From assembly GCA_963737425.1 (NCBI GenBank), contig CAVTSX010000003.1, forward strand, positions 124,001 to 188,000: a stretch of DNA of 64,000 bases, given 5' to 3'. Both the position numbers and the translations under genes were made by a program. The notes beneath the pieces are model-generated. The model saw only the letters and a program-made list of their open reading frames with translations, ran no database searches and had not been told where the DNA came from. Source of the DNA: DASXRA01 sp963737425 (GTDB taxonomy: Bacteria; Actinomycetota; Actinomycetes; Mycobacteriales; Jatrophihabitantaceae). This document shows positions 8,323 to 16,604 of the stretch, one piece after another (within the stretch, counting starts at the first letter, position 1; every line of letters starts with the position of its first letter).

Positions 8323-8578
8323 CCCCGGACTCTGTTGACGCGGGTGACGCGGTGCGTGCTGGCGTGGTGTTCGACCGGAGGTGCGGCTCGCGGTGGGTGG
8401 GCACTCGTGCGTTGGGTGGGCAGTCGTAAGTGCCACCCACGGCACAACTACCTACCGGATGCTCCGCCTCCCCGGCGCGCGCCGCCCGAGCAGCCGGGTG
8501 CCGCACCGATCCCGGTCAAGAAGGTCTTCCAGTCGGGTGGAGCGGCGCCCCGGACACTGTTGACCGGGTAGCGCGGTG
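8323..8578. repeat. gene-free stretch: imperfect direct repeats flanking a family-2 palindromic repeat
   Basis: Bases 8323-8354 (CCCCGGACTCTGTTGACG then GGGTGACGCGGTG) recur with small changes at 8548-8578 (CCCCGGACACTGTTGACC then GGGTAGCGCGGTG). Between them lies the palindromic repeat at 8392-8455. No convincing gene is present from 8315 to 8658. The arrangement looks like debris of an older insertion beside the IS982 copy. Confidence 0.5.
8392..8455. repeat. palindromic repeat, family 2 (TGGGTGGGCACT type)
   Basis: Two direct units of GGTGGGCACT / GGTGGGCAGT are followed by two inverted units (AGTGCCACCC, and a decayed CAACTACCTACC). The same unit-unit-inverted-inverted layout occurs at 26501-26611 and 62741-62811. 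This copy is the most decayed. It lies between two genes that converge (transposase and FAD oxidoreductase). Confidence 0.75.
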
Positions 8579-8658
8579 AGACCCTGCCTCCCCGGCGTTC
8601 ACGCCACACCCTCACCATCCAGCCGCCGCGTCATCAACAACCTCCCGCGTCGCAACAG

Positions 8659-10110
8659 CTAGTCGCGCGCGACGGCCAGCCGCGCGGCCTGCCATCCGCC
8701 CATGCCGTGCACACCGCCGCCGGGCGGCGTGCTCGACGAGCACACGTACAGACCAGCCACCGGTGTCGCCCAGGGCTGTGCCGACAGGACGGGACGGGCG
8801 AGGAACTGGCGAAGGTCGGCCGCCCCGCCGCCGATGTCGCCGCCCACCAGGTTGGCGTCGAACGCCTCGAGCGCCTTGGGCGGCATCACGTGACGGGCCA
8901 GCACCCGCTCGGCGAAGCCCGGCGCGAACCGTTCGATCTGCGCCTCGACGGAAGCCGTCACGTCCAGCGTCGAGCCGTTCGGCACGTGGCAGTAAGCCCA
9001 AAGCACGTGCGCGCCCGACGGGGCGCGGGTCGGATCGGCCACCGTGGGCTGGACGCACAGCACGTACGGACGAGACGCATGCCGGCCCCTGGCGATGGCG
9101 CGCTCGCCCGCCGCGATCTCGTCGAGCGTTCCACCGAGATGCACGGTGCCGGCGTCGGCCACCCGGGGGTCCCGCCAGGGCACCGGCGCCGCGAGCGCCC
9201 AGTCGATCTTGAACACTCCTGGCCCGTAGCGGAACCGCTCGAGGCGCCGGCGATACCCGGGCGGCAGCTGTTTGCCCGCCACGGAAAGGATCTGCAGTGG
9301 GGTGAGGTCGAGCACGACGCTTCGGGCCGGCGGCAGATCGTCGAGGTCGCCGATGCGCGTGCCGGTGTGAATCTCGCCGCCAAGCCGCGACAGTCGCGCG
9401 GCAAGAGCGTCGGCCAATTGCTGCGAACCGCCACGCACCACCGGCCAGCCCACCGAATGTGCCAGCGCAGCAAGCAGCATGCCGTATCCAGCGGTGATCG
9501 GCTGGCCGAGGCTGAGCACCGAATGCGCGGCCATACCGGCGAATGCGGCCCGGGCGGCGTCGGTGCGAAATGCCATGCGCGCAAGGGCGGTCGCCGGCAG
9601 CATGCCAGCCGCGCCGTAACGCGCCGCGGCGATCGGCGCCCGGGGAAATCCGCGCGGATACAGCAACGTGTCGACGAGCGGCTCGCCGGCCCGGGCGGTT
9701 GCGCCGATGAGCGCCCGCCACGCACGCGCGTCACGTCCGAAGGCATCGGCGGTGCGCTCGGCGTCGCGGTAGACGAGGGCGGCGTCCGCGCCGTCGAGCG
9801 GATGTGCCGCCGGCACCGGCGGGTGCGCCCACTCGACGCCGTCGGCTTCCAGGCGAAGCGTCCGAAACGCCTTTGAGGCAAGGGCAAGCGGCAGTACGGT
9901 CGCGCCGACGTCGTGCCGGAAGCCGGGCAGCGTCAGCTGCTCGGTGCGCAGCGCCCCGCCCACGCGCTCGGCCGCCTCGACCAGCAGCACCTTGCGTCCT
10001 TGCGTCGCGAGCGCGACGGCGGCGACCAGCCCGTTCGGCCCCGCACCGACTACGACCGCATCAAAGCCATCTGCACCTGTCATCGAGCGTCGAGTTGTTC
10101 TTGCCGACAT
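8659..10110 (-). CDS. FAD-dependent oxidoreductase of the phytoene desaturase-like (COG1233) family
   Basis: A 483-residue protein with an N-terminal Rossmann dinucleotide motif, VVGAGPNGLVAAVALA, near residue 20 and VLLVEAAERVGGALRTE after it. The C-terminal FAD segment PVAGLYVCSSSTPPGGGVHGMGG is typical of the phytoene dehydrogenase/PYROXD2 branch. The start at 10110 is preceded at about 9 bases by AGGTGG. There are no carotenoid biosynthesis genes nearby, so the substrate is unknown and I do not assign it to carotenogenesis. It stands alone between a gene-free repeat region and an aldehyde dehydrogenase gene on the same strand, 87 bases upstream. Confidence 0.8.
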   Translation of the reverse strand: MSARTTRRSMTGADGFDAVVVGAGPNGLVAAVALATQGRKVLLVEAAERVGGALRTEQLTLPGFRHDVGATVLPLALASKAFRTLRLEADGVEWAHPPVPAAHPLDGADAALVYRDAERTADAFGRDARAWRALIGATARAGEPLVDTLLYPRGFPRAPIAAARYGAAGMLPATALARMAFRTDAARAAFAGMAAHSVLSLGQPITAGYGMLLAALAHSVGWPVVRGGSQQLADALAARLSRLGGEIHTGTRIGDLDDLPPARSVVLDLTPLQILSVAGKQLPPGYRRRLERFRYGPGVFKIDWALAAPVPWRDPRVADAGTVHLGGTLDEIAAGERAIARGRHASRPYVLCVQPTVADPTRAPSGAHVLWAYCHVPNGSTLDVTASVEAQIERFAPGFAERVLARHVMPPKALEAFDANLVGGDIGGGAADLRQFLARPVLSAQPWATPVAGLYVCSSSTPPGGGVHGMGGWQAARLAVARD

Positions 10111-10197
10111 GTTGGGTGACCACCTGCCGAGCTGAACGTGCCGCAGCCGCGCCGACGCAACATCAGTCGATCGCTCCTTCCGCGCGATCGATTCGCT

Positions 10198-11700
10198 CTA
10201 CCAGGATGTGGCCACGTATTGGGTTTCGAGGTACTCGTCGATCCCCTCGAAGCCGCCTTCGCGCCCGAGTCCGGATTCCTTCACGCCGCCGAAGGGCGCC
10301 GCCGGGTCGGAGACCAGGCCGCGGTTGAGTCCGACCATGCCGACCTCGAGCCGTTCGCACACGCGCAGGCCGCGAGCGAGATCGCGGGTGTAGACGTATC
10401 CGCTCAGGCCCATGTCGGTAGCGTTCGCGAGGGCCACGGCGTCGTTCTCGTCGCGTACGGGGATGATCGGCGCGACCGGTCCGAAGATCTCCTCGACCGC
10501 GACGGGCGAGGTGCGCGGCACGTCGGTCAGCACGGTCGCCGGGTAGAAGAACCCGGGACGGTCGAGAGGCGTGCCGCCGAGCACGGCCACCGCGCCGGCG
10601 GACACGGACTCCGCGACCTTCGACGCGATGCCCGACACCGCCTTCTGGTTGATCATCGGGCCGAGCTGCGTCTGCTCGTCGGTTCCTGCGCCGACCCGCA
10701 GCGCGCCCATCGCGGCGGCGAGCCGCTGCGCGAACTCGGACGCGACGGACTCCTGCACCAGGAAGCGGTTGGCCGCCGTGCAGGCCTGGCCGCCGTTGCG
10801 CATCTTCGCGAGCATCGCGCCGGCCACGGCGGCGTCGAGGTCGGCGTCGTCGAGCACGACGAACGGGGCGTTGCCGCCGAGTTCCATGGAGCAGTTCACG
10901 ATCCGGTCGGCCGCCTGCTTGAGCAGTTGGCTGCCCACACCGGTCGAACCGGTGAAGGACAGCTTGCGGACGCGCGGGTCGGCAAGGGCCGTCGTGACGA
11001 GTCGGGCGGGGTGGTCGGTGGTCAGCACATTGACGACCCCGGGCGGCACTCCAGCATCGGCAAGTGCCTGCACCAGCAGGAATGCCGTCAGCGGGGTCTC
11101 GTGCGCCGGCTTGAGGAGCACCGTGCACCCGGCGGCGAGCGCGGGCCCGATCTTGCGGGTTGCCATGGCGGCCGGGAAGTTCCACGGCGTGAGCAACAGT
11201 GCGACGCCGACGGGCTTGCGGAACGTCAGGATGCGGTTCGCGCCCGACGGTGCCGTGCGCAACTCACCGCCGATGCGCACCGCCTCCTCGCTGAACCAGC
11301 GGAAGAACTCGGCCGCGTAGGTGACCTCGGCGCGCGAGTCGGTCAGCGACTTGCCCATCTCGAGGCTCATCACGTAGGCGATCTCTTCGCGTCGAGAGAT
11401 CATCAGGTCGAACGCCTTGCGCAGCACCTCGGCGCGCTCGCGCGGGGCGGTGGCGGCCCAGCCGGGCTGGGCCGCGGATGCGGCGTCGACAGCGCGCGAC
11501 ACGTCGTCGTCGCCGGCACGGGCGATCTCGGTGATCACCTCGCCGGTGGACGGATCGAGAAGCGGCAGCGTCCCGGCCGAGCCGGCTCCCCACTTGCCGT
11601 CGATGAACAACTCGGTCGGAGTACCTGCGGGCACGCTCATGGGGTCAAGCTTGCCACTGCGCACCAGGTCAACGAGTGGTGAACTATTGGTGAACGTCAT
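10198..11700 (-). CDS. NAD(P)-dependent succinate-semialdehyde-type aldehyde dehydrogenase
   Basis: A 500-residue aldehyde dehydrogenase. It has LLTPWNFPAAMATRKIGPAL (cofactor binding), FTGSTGVG, the general-base glutamate in SMELGGNAPF near residue 270 and the nucleophilic cysteine in NGGQACTAANR near residue 303, plus the closing FGGVKESGLGREGG. Overall resemblance is to GabD-like succinate-semialdehyde dehydrogenases, which feed succinate to the TCA cycle. No GABA transaminase is adjacent, so the true substrate could be another aldehyde. It is divergent from efeO with 47 bases between the start codons. Confidence 0.85.
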   Translation of the reverse strand: MTFTNSSPLVDLVRSGKLDPMSVPAGTPTELFIDGKWGAGSAGTLPLLDPSTGEVITEIARAGDDDVSRAVDAASAAQPGWAATAPRERAEVLRKAFDLMISRREEIAYVMSLEMGKSLTDSRAEVTYAAEFFRWFSEEAVRIGGELRTAPSGANRILTFRKPVGVALLLTPWNFPAAMATRKIGPALAAGCTVLLKPAHETPLTAFLLVQALADAGVPPGVVNVLTTDHPARLVTTALADPRVRKLSFTGSTGVGSQLLKQAADRIVNCSMELGGNAPFVVLDDADLDAAVAGAMLAKMRNGGQACTAANRFLVQESVASEFAQRLAAAMGALRVGAGTDEQTQLGPMINQKAVSGIASKVAESVSAGAVAVLGGTPLDRPGFFYPATVLTDVPRTSPVAVEEIFGPVAPIIPVRDENDAVALANATDMGLSGYVYTRDLARGLRVCERLEVGMVGLNRGLVSDPAAPFGGVKESGLGREGGFEGIDEYLETQYVATSW

Positions 11701-11747
11701 CTCGTCTGTGGCCCAGGCGGGGCCGACGGTATGCGTAGCATGCCCGA

Positions 11748-12932
11748 GTGCTCCGCCTGTCCCGATTGCTGACAGTGCCAGCGGTCCTTGCGGCCATCAC
11801 GACAATGGCCCTGGCCGGATGCGATAGCGATCGACATCGCGCCGCGAGCAAATCACCGCCGAGTGCACAGATCGCCATCAACGTCTCCGTGAGCAGGTGC
11901 GGCACCGGCAGCACGCCACTCACCGCAGGGCACGAGGACTTCCTGCTCGACAACACCGACACGACTGCGGGTGACGTCCTCCTCACCGACGCCAAGTCCG
12001 GCGCTGTGTACGCCTACGTCGAGCCGCTCGGCCCAGGGAGCACTGCGCACATGGCAGTAGACCTCGGCGCGGGTACGTACGCGTTCCGCTGCGCCATGGA
12101 GGACACGGACATCGTCGTCGGGCCGCCGATCACTGTCTCCGGCGATGCGAAAGCCGCCGCTCCCCCGGTGCTGCCGGTCAGCCAGGTCGACATGATCGGT
12201 CCCACCAAACGCTACGAGTCCTACGTGATACGCGCGCTGCCCCGCCTACGCACACTCGTCGGCGCGCTGAGCGCGGACGTGACGAGCGGCAACCTCGCGG
12301 CGGCGCGACGCGACTGGCTGCCCGCGCATCTCGCCTACGAGCGCCTCGGCGCCGCGTACGGGGCCTTCGGCGAGGCCGACGCCGAGATAAACGGGCTGCC
12401 CAACGGCTTGCCCCTTGGGGTGCGGGACAAGGGATTCACCGGGTTCCACCGGCTCGAATACGGCCTGTGGCACGGCGAGCCCGGCGCGTCGCTGGCGCCG
12501 GCGACCAGGGCGCTGCTGCGAGCGGTGGACGGCCTCGTCGCGGGGCTCCCGAGACAGCAGATCGATCCGACGGACTTGGCGATCCGGGCGCACGAGATCA
12601 CCGAGAACACCGTGCAGTTCGAGCTGACCGGCGAGACCGACTTCGGAAGCGGGACGAATCTCGCAACGGCACGGGCGAATCTCGACGGCACCCGCGAGGT
12701 CATCTCACTGCTCAGGCCATTGCTCGTCCCGCGCTACCCCGCGCTACATGAGCTGAACGCGGCGCTGGAGCACGCCACGTCCGACCTGGACGCACAGCGC
12801 CGGACCGGCCACTGGACGCCGCTCGCGCAACTGAGCACCAGCGCACGCGAGCGAATCGACGCCGACTTCGGCGAGCTGACCGAGTTGCTCGCCCCCGTCG
12901 CGTCCATCTGCGAGCCGAGGCGGACGTCATGA
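11748..12932 (+). CDS. efeO: EfeO-type iron-uptake lipoprotein (cupredoxin-like plus M75 imelysin domain)
   Basis: A 394-residue exported protein with a GTG start. The N-terminus is a lipoprotein signal (hydrophobic stretch, then LAGC near residue 25). Residues about 40-135 form a cupredoxin-like domain and residues about 150-385 the M75 domain with the metal-binding HRLEYGLWH (HxxE) near residue 235. EfeO binds ferric/ferrous iron at the cell surface and works with EfeB and the permease EfeU. It overlaps efeB by 4 bases (ATGA). A TAGCAT at 11736-11741 sits 6 bases before the start, hinting at a leaderless transcript. No efeU gene is in view. Confidence 0.88.
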   Translation: MLRLSRLLTVPAVLAAITTMALAGCDSDRHRAASKSPPSAQIAINVSVSRCGTGSTPLTAGHEDFLLDNTDTTAGDVLLTDAKSGAVYAYVEPLGPGSTAHMAVDLGAGTYAFRCAMEDTDIVVGPPITVSGDAKAAAPPVLPVSQVDMIGPTKRYESYVIRALPRLRTLVGALSADVTSGNLAAARRDWLPAHLAYERLGAAYGAFGEADAEINGLPNGLPLGVRDKGFTGFHRLEYGLWHGEPGASLAPATRALLRAVDGLVAGLPRQQIDPTDLAIRAHEITENTVQFELTGETDFGSGTNLATARANLDGTREVISLLRPLLVPRYPALHELNAALEHATSDLDAQRRTGHWTPLAQLSTSARERIDADFGELTELLAPVASICEPRRTS

Positions 12933-14131
12933 CGGTGAGCCGGCGGGCCTTTCTGCGCAGTTCGGCTGCGACCGCAGGTGCAGCGGCAATCGGTGCGTCG
13001 GCGCTGGCCGCTGACGGGGCGGCCGCCGCCGCGCCCGCGAGCCAGGCGATCGCGTTCCACGGCGAGCACCAGGCGGGCATCGTCACCAACCGGCAGGCGC
13101 ATGCAGCGTTCGTGTCGTTCGACCTCACCGCGGCGAGCCGTCGCGAACTGGCCGACCTGATGCGCACCCTCACCGGCCGGGCGCGGTTCCTGACCTCAGG
13201 CGGCCCGCCACCCAACCTGGGCATCTCGGCCCCGCCGTCCGACTCCGGTCTTCTCGGGCCCGCTGTCGCACCAGGCGGACTGACCGTCACGGTGGGACTC
13301 GGCGCGTCCGCGTTCGACGAGCGGTACGGGCTCGCGTCACGCAAGCCGCGCCGGCTGCGTGCGATGGACGTGTTCGTCAACGACGACCTCGACCGTGGCG
13401 AGTGCGACGGAGACCTGCTGCTGCAGATCTGCGCGGACGAGCGCGACACCGTGTTGCACGCGCTGCGTGACATCGCCCGGCACACCCGCGGTGGAATGCA
13501 GGTGCGCTGGCGCATCGACGGCTTCACCCCGCCGCCGCGCCCGGACGGTGCGCCGCGCAACCTCCTCGGTTTCAAGGACGGCACGGCGAACCCCACGCCC
13601 GGCGAGATGGACCGACTGGTGTGGGTGCAGCCTGGACCCGAGCCGGGGTGGGCGGTAGGCGGCAGCTACCACGTCGTTCGCATCATCCGGATGCTCGTCG
13701 AGTTCTGGGACCGGGTGACCATCAGCGAACAGGAGCGCATGTTCGGCCGCCGCAAGGACACCGGGGCGCCGCTCACCGGCAAGCGCGAGACCGACATACC
13801 GGCCTACGACAACGACCCGACCGGCGCGGCGATCCCGCTCGACGCGCACATCCGCGTCGCCAACCCGCGAACCCCGGCCAGCGACAGCAGCCGCATCCTG
13901 CGCCGGGGCTACAGCTACGACCGCGGCGTCGACCGCAACGGCAACCTCGACATGGGTCTGGTGTTCAACTGCTTCCAGCAAGACCTCGACCGCCAGTTCG
14001 TCGCCGTGCAGAAACGGCTCGCCGACGAGCCGCTCGTCGACTACATCTCCCCGACCGGCGGCGGCTACTTCTTCGCCCTGCCAGGTGTACGCAGCGCCAC
14101 CGACTGGTACGGCAGCGCATTGATGGCCTGA
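12929..14131 (+). CDS. efeB: EfeB, Tat-exported DyP-type haem peroxidase
   Basis: A 400-residue dye-decolourising-type peroxidase. It begins with a twin-arginine signal (SRRAFLRSSAATAG, then an Ala-rich stretch) so should be exported folded with haem. Family motifs are LGFKDGTANPT (GxxDG) near residue 214, HIRVANPR near 306 with the proximal haem histidine, and RILRRGYSYD near 322 with the distal arginine. EfeB is thought to oxidise ferrous iron or release iron from haem for EfeO. It is translationally coupled to efeO. All key residues are present. Confidence 0.93.
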   Translation: MTVSRRAFLRSSAATAGAAAIGASALAADGAAAAAPASQAIAFHGEHQAGIVTNRQAHAAFVSFDLTAASRRELADLMRTLTGRARFLTSGGPPPNLGISAPPSDSGLLGPAVAPGGLTVTVGLGASAFDERYGLASRKPRRLRAMDVFVNDDLDRGECDGDLLLQICADERDTVLHALRDIARHTRGGMQVRWRIDGFTPPPRPDGAPRNLLGFKDGTANPTPGEMDRLVWVQPGPEPGWAVGGSYHVVRIIRMLVEFWDRVTISEQERMFGRRKDTGAPLTGKRETDIPAYDNDPTGAAIPLDAHIRVANPRTPASDSSRILRRGYSYDRGVDRNGNLDMGLVFNCFQQDLDRQFVAVQKRLADEPLVDYISPTGGGYFFALPGVRSATDWYGSALMA

Positions 14132-14236
14132 TGCGTCATCGGCTGTTCACCGGGCATTCATCGACTTGCCCCATCTGCGAAGGTCGTCTGTACGAACCTC
14201 TGCACCGAGAAGCATCCCAACCGAGAGGAACCCACC

Positions 14237-15892
14237 GTGCCGATCAGAGCACACAGGCGCCCGCTGCTGGCCGCGACCGTGGCCGTCGCGGCGGCGGCCT
14301 GCGTCGTCGCCGCGCAGGGCGCGACCTCGGGCGCGAGTCCCGCGCCCAAACACCCCGAGGGAACGACCACGCCGATCAAGCACCTCGTCGTGATCTTCCA
14401 GGAGAACGTCTCCTTCGACCACTACTTCGCGACGTACCCGAAGGCCGCCAACACCGACGGCACGAAGTTCGTGGCCGCGAAGCACACGCCGAAGGTCAAC
14501 AACCTGAGTAACGCCGGACTGCTCACCCACAACCCCAACCTCTACCCGCCGACCCGGCTGAGCCCCGCGCAGGCGCTGACCTGCGACCAGAACCACGGCT
14601 ACGCGGCCGAGCAGAAGGCAACCAACGGCGGCAAGAACGACCTGTACGTGCAGAACACGAGCGTCGACACCTGCTCGGGGCTGTTCGGCGCGCCCGGCCT
14701 GACCATGGACTACTACGACGGAAACACCGTCACCGGCGTGTGGAACTACGCCCAGCAGTACGCGATGAGCGACAACTCCTACGACACGACGTTCGGGCCG
14801 TCCACGCCGGGCGCGCTGAATCTGGTCTCCGGCCAGACGCACGGCGCGCAGGCGGTGAACTCGGTGACCGGCGCGCCAGTCACCGACTCGCACGTCGTCG
14901 TGTCGCCGGACGCGAACGGCGTCGGCACGGTCATCGGCGACCCGGACCCCGCCTTTGACGACTGCTCGGACAGCAACCACACCTCGACGAACAACCTGGC
15001 CAAGCTGAACGGACCGAACATCGGCAACCTGCTCAACGCGCAGGGCACGACCTGGGGCTGGTTCCAGGGCGGCTTCAAGCCGACCACTCCCTACGGCGGG
15101 CCGGGCACGTACGCGGTCTGCGGCGCCAGGCACAACAACGTCGGCGGCGCCTCCGTCGTCGACTACAGCCCACACCACTCGGCGTTCGAGTACTACCAGT
15201 CGACGTCGAACCCGCACCACCTGCCGCCGACGTCGGTCGCCGCGATCGGACACACCGACCAGGCCAACCACAACTACGACCTGTCTGACTTCTCCGCGGC
15301 CCTGCAGGCGAACAATCTGCCCGCGGTGAGCTTCCTCAAGGCGCCGGAGTACCAGGACGGGCACGCGGCCTACTCCGACCCGATCGACGAGCAGCACTTC
15401 CTGGTCTCGACGATCAACTCCCTGCAGCGCTCGCGTGACTGGGCCAGCACCGCGGTCGTCGTCCTCTACGACGACTCCGACGGCTGGTACGACCACATGT
15501 CGGCACCCCTGCTCAATGGCTCGACCGACGCGGCCAACGACGCGGCTGCCTGCACCGCGGCGGCTGCGACATCCGGCGTGGCCGGTGGGTACCTCGACCG
15601 GTGCGGCCCGGGCCCGCGCCAGCCGCTGCTGGTCGTCTCGCCCTACGCCAAGACCAACTACGTCGACCACAAGCTGACCGAGCAGGCCTCGGTAATCAAG
15701 TTCATCGAGGACAACTGGCGTACCGGCCGGGTCGGCGATGCGTCCTTCGACAAGCGGGCCGGCTCGCTGGACGGCCTGTTCAACTTCCACCACTCGAACG
15801 ACAAGCAGGTGCTGCTCGACCAGGACGGGTCGGTGGCCTCGGTCAAGCCGATCTGCGACCGCCCGTCGTGGTGGCCCTTCGGCTGCGTCTAG
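14237..15892 (+). CDS. secreted phosphoesterase (phospholipase C / acid phosphatase family, PF04185)
   Basis: A 551-residue exported protein, GTG start with GAGAGGAA about 9 bases upstream. Residues 1-33 are a signal peptide. Catalytic regions include LVVIFQENVSFDHYFATYP near residues 50-68 (metal-binding E and nucleophile region), PAVSFLKAPEYQDGHAAYSDP, and VVLYDDSDGWYDHM near residue 411. These features place it with the alkaline-phosphatase-like phosphoesterases (AcpA, PlcC). It probably releases phosphate from organic phosphates outside the cell; whether it prefers phospholipids cannot be told. It lies 105 bases after efeB and could share its transcript. A palindromic repeat follows the stop. 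Confidence 0.85.
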   Translation: MPIRAHRRPLLAATVAVAAAACVVAAQGATSGASPAPKHPEGTTTPIKHLVVIFQENVSFDHYFATYPKAANTDGTKFVAAKHTPKVNNLSNAGLLTHNPNLYPPTRLSPAQALTCDQNHGYAAEQKATNGGKNDLYVQNTSVDTCSGLFGAPGLTMDYYDGNTVTGVWNYAQQYAMSDNSYDTTFGPSTPGALNLVSGQTHGAQAVNSVTGAPVTDSHVVVSPDANGVGTVIGDPDPAFDDCSDSNHTSTNNLAKLNGPNIGNLLNAQGTTWGWFQGGFKPTTPYGGPGTYAVCGARHNNVGGASVVDYSPHHSAFEYYQSTSNPHHLPPTSVAAIGHTDQANHNYDLSDFSAALQANNLPAVSFLKAPEYQDGHAAYSDPIDEQHFLVSTINSLQRSRDWASTAVVVLYDDSDGWYDHMSAPLLNGSTDAANDAAACTAAAATSGVAGGYLDRCGPGPRQPLLVVSPYAKTNYVDHKLTEQASVIKFIEDNWRTGRVGDASFDKRAGSLDGLFNFHHSNDKQVLLDQDGSVASVKPICDRPSWWPFGCV

Positions 15893-15907
15893 CCGCGCCG
15901 ATTTTCT

Positions 15908-15979
15908 CGTTGAGTGGTGCGTTCTGGCTTGAGTGGTGCGCTAGAACGCACCACTCGACGCGTAACGCACCACTCAACG
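15908..15979. repeat. palindromic repeat, family 3 (GAGTGGTGCG type), overlapping the paaR stop
   Basis: Outer arms 15908-15923 and 15964-15979 are a perfect 16-bp inverted pair (CGTTGAGTGGTGCGTT). Inner arms 15931-15940 and 15947-15956 pair around a 6-base loop. It thus has two direct units followed by two inverted units. It lies between convergent genes, and the stop codon of the TetR gene (15974-15976 on the minus strand) is inside the outer arm. A second copy is at 22481-22550. Confidence 0.85.
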
Positions 15980-16588
15980 GGATTCGACGGGTTGGGGGTC
16001 GCGTACCCGCAGCCCGTCGAAGGCGATCATGCACACGGCGTCGGCCAATGCCTGCGCCCGCTTTCCGCCGCGCGGCCGGTACCACTCGATCAGCGAATTC
16101 ACGGTGCCGAACAGGAGCCGAGCCATGGTTGCGGCATCGAGCTCCGGCCGAACGTCGCCCTCGGCCTCGGCGGCCGCGACGAGGTCGCTGACGATCTGAT
16201 CGAACTCACGGCGGCGGGCCAGAGCTTGCCGCTCCACCTTCGTGTTGCCGCGTACGCGCAGCAGGAGCGTCACGTAGGGCAGTTCGTCGGCCAGCACCAG
16301 GACGCTGCGCCGCACCAGGTACTCGAGCCGTTCGATCGCGCGGCCGGAGTGGAAGCGCGGCTCGTCGGTGACGGCGAACAGGGCGTCGAGCGCGCGGTCC
16401 AGCGCCAGGCGCAGCAGTTCCTCCTTGCCGGCAACGTGGTGGTAGATCGTGGACTTGGAGCGGCCCAGGCGGTGAGACAGGTCCTCCATGCTCGTGCCGT
16501 CGTAGCCCTTCTCGTTGAACACCTTGACGGCGACGGCCAGCAGCGAGTCGACGTCATAGCCGGGCCGGCCACGACGGGTCGCGGTCAT
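15974..16588 (-). CDS. paaR: TetR-family regulator of phenylacetate catabolism
   Basis: A 204-residue TetR protein. The start is taken at 16588 (MTATRRGRPGYDVDSLLAVA), just after GGGGACAGG; the open frame further upstream overlaps paaK. The N-terminal helix-turn-helix is in residues about 10-60 (MEDLSHRLGRSKSTIYHHVAGKEELL). It is the third gene of a paaI-paaK-paaR operon, the arrangement known for PaaR in actinobacteria, where phenylacetyl-CoA relieves repression. Its likely operator is in the paaI/paaJ divergent gap. The stop codon is embedded in a palindromic repeat. Confidence 0.85.
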   Translation of the reverse strand: MTATRRGRPGYDVDSLLAVAVKVFNEKGYDGTSMEDLSHRLGRSKSTIYHHVAGKEELLRLALDRALDALFAVTDEPRFHSGRAIERLEYLVRRSVLVLADELPYVTLLLRVRGNTKVERQALARRREFDQIVSDLVAAAEAEGDVRPELDAATMARLLFGTVNSLIEWYRPRGGKRAQALADAVCMIAFDGLRVRDPQPVESR

Positions 16589-16604
16589 CCTGTCCCCGTG
16601 CGGA

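Noticed and set aside
8659..10110. Carotenoid pathway assignment for the FAD oxidoreductase
   Set aside because: No phytoene synthase, cyclase or isoprenoid gene is in the window, and the COG1233 family includes many non-carotenoid members.
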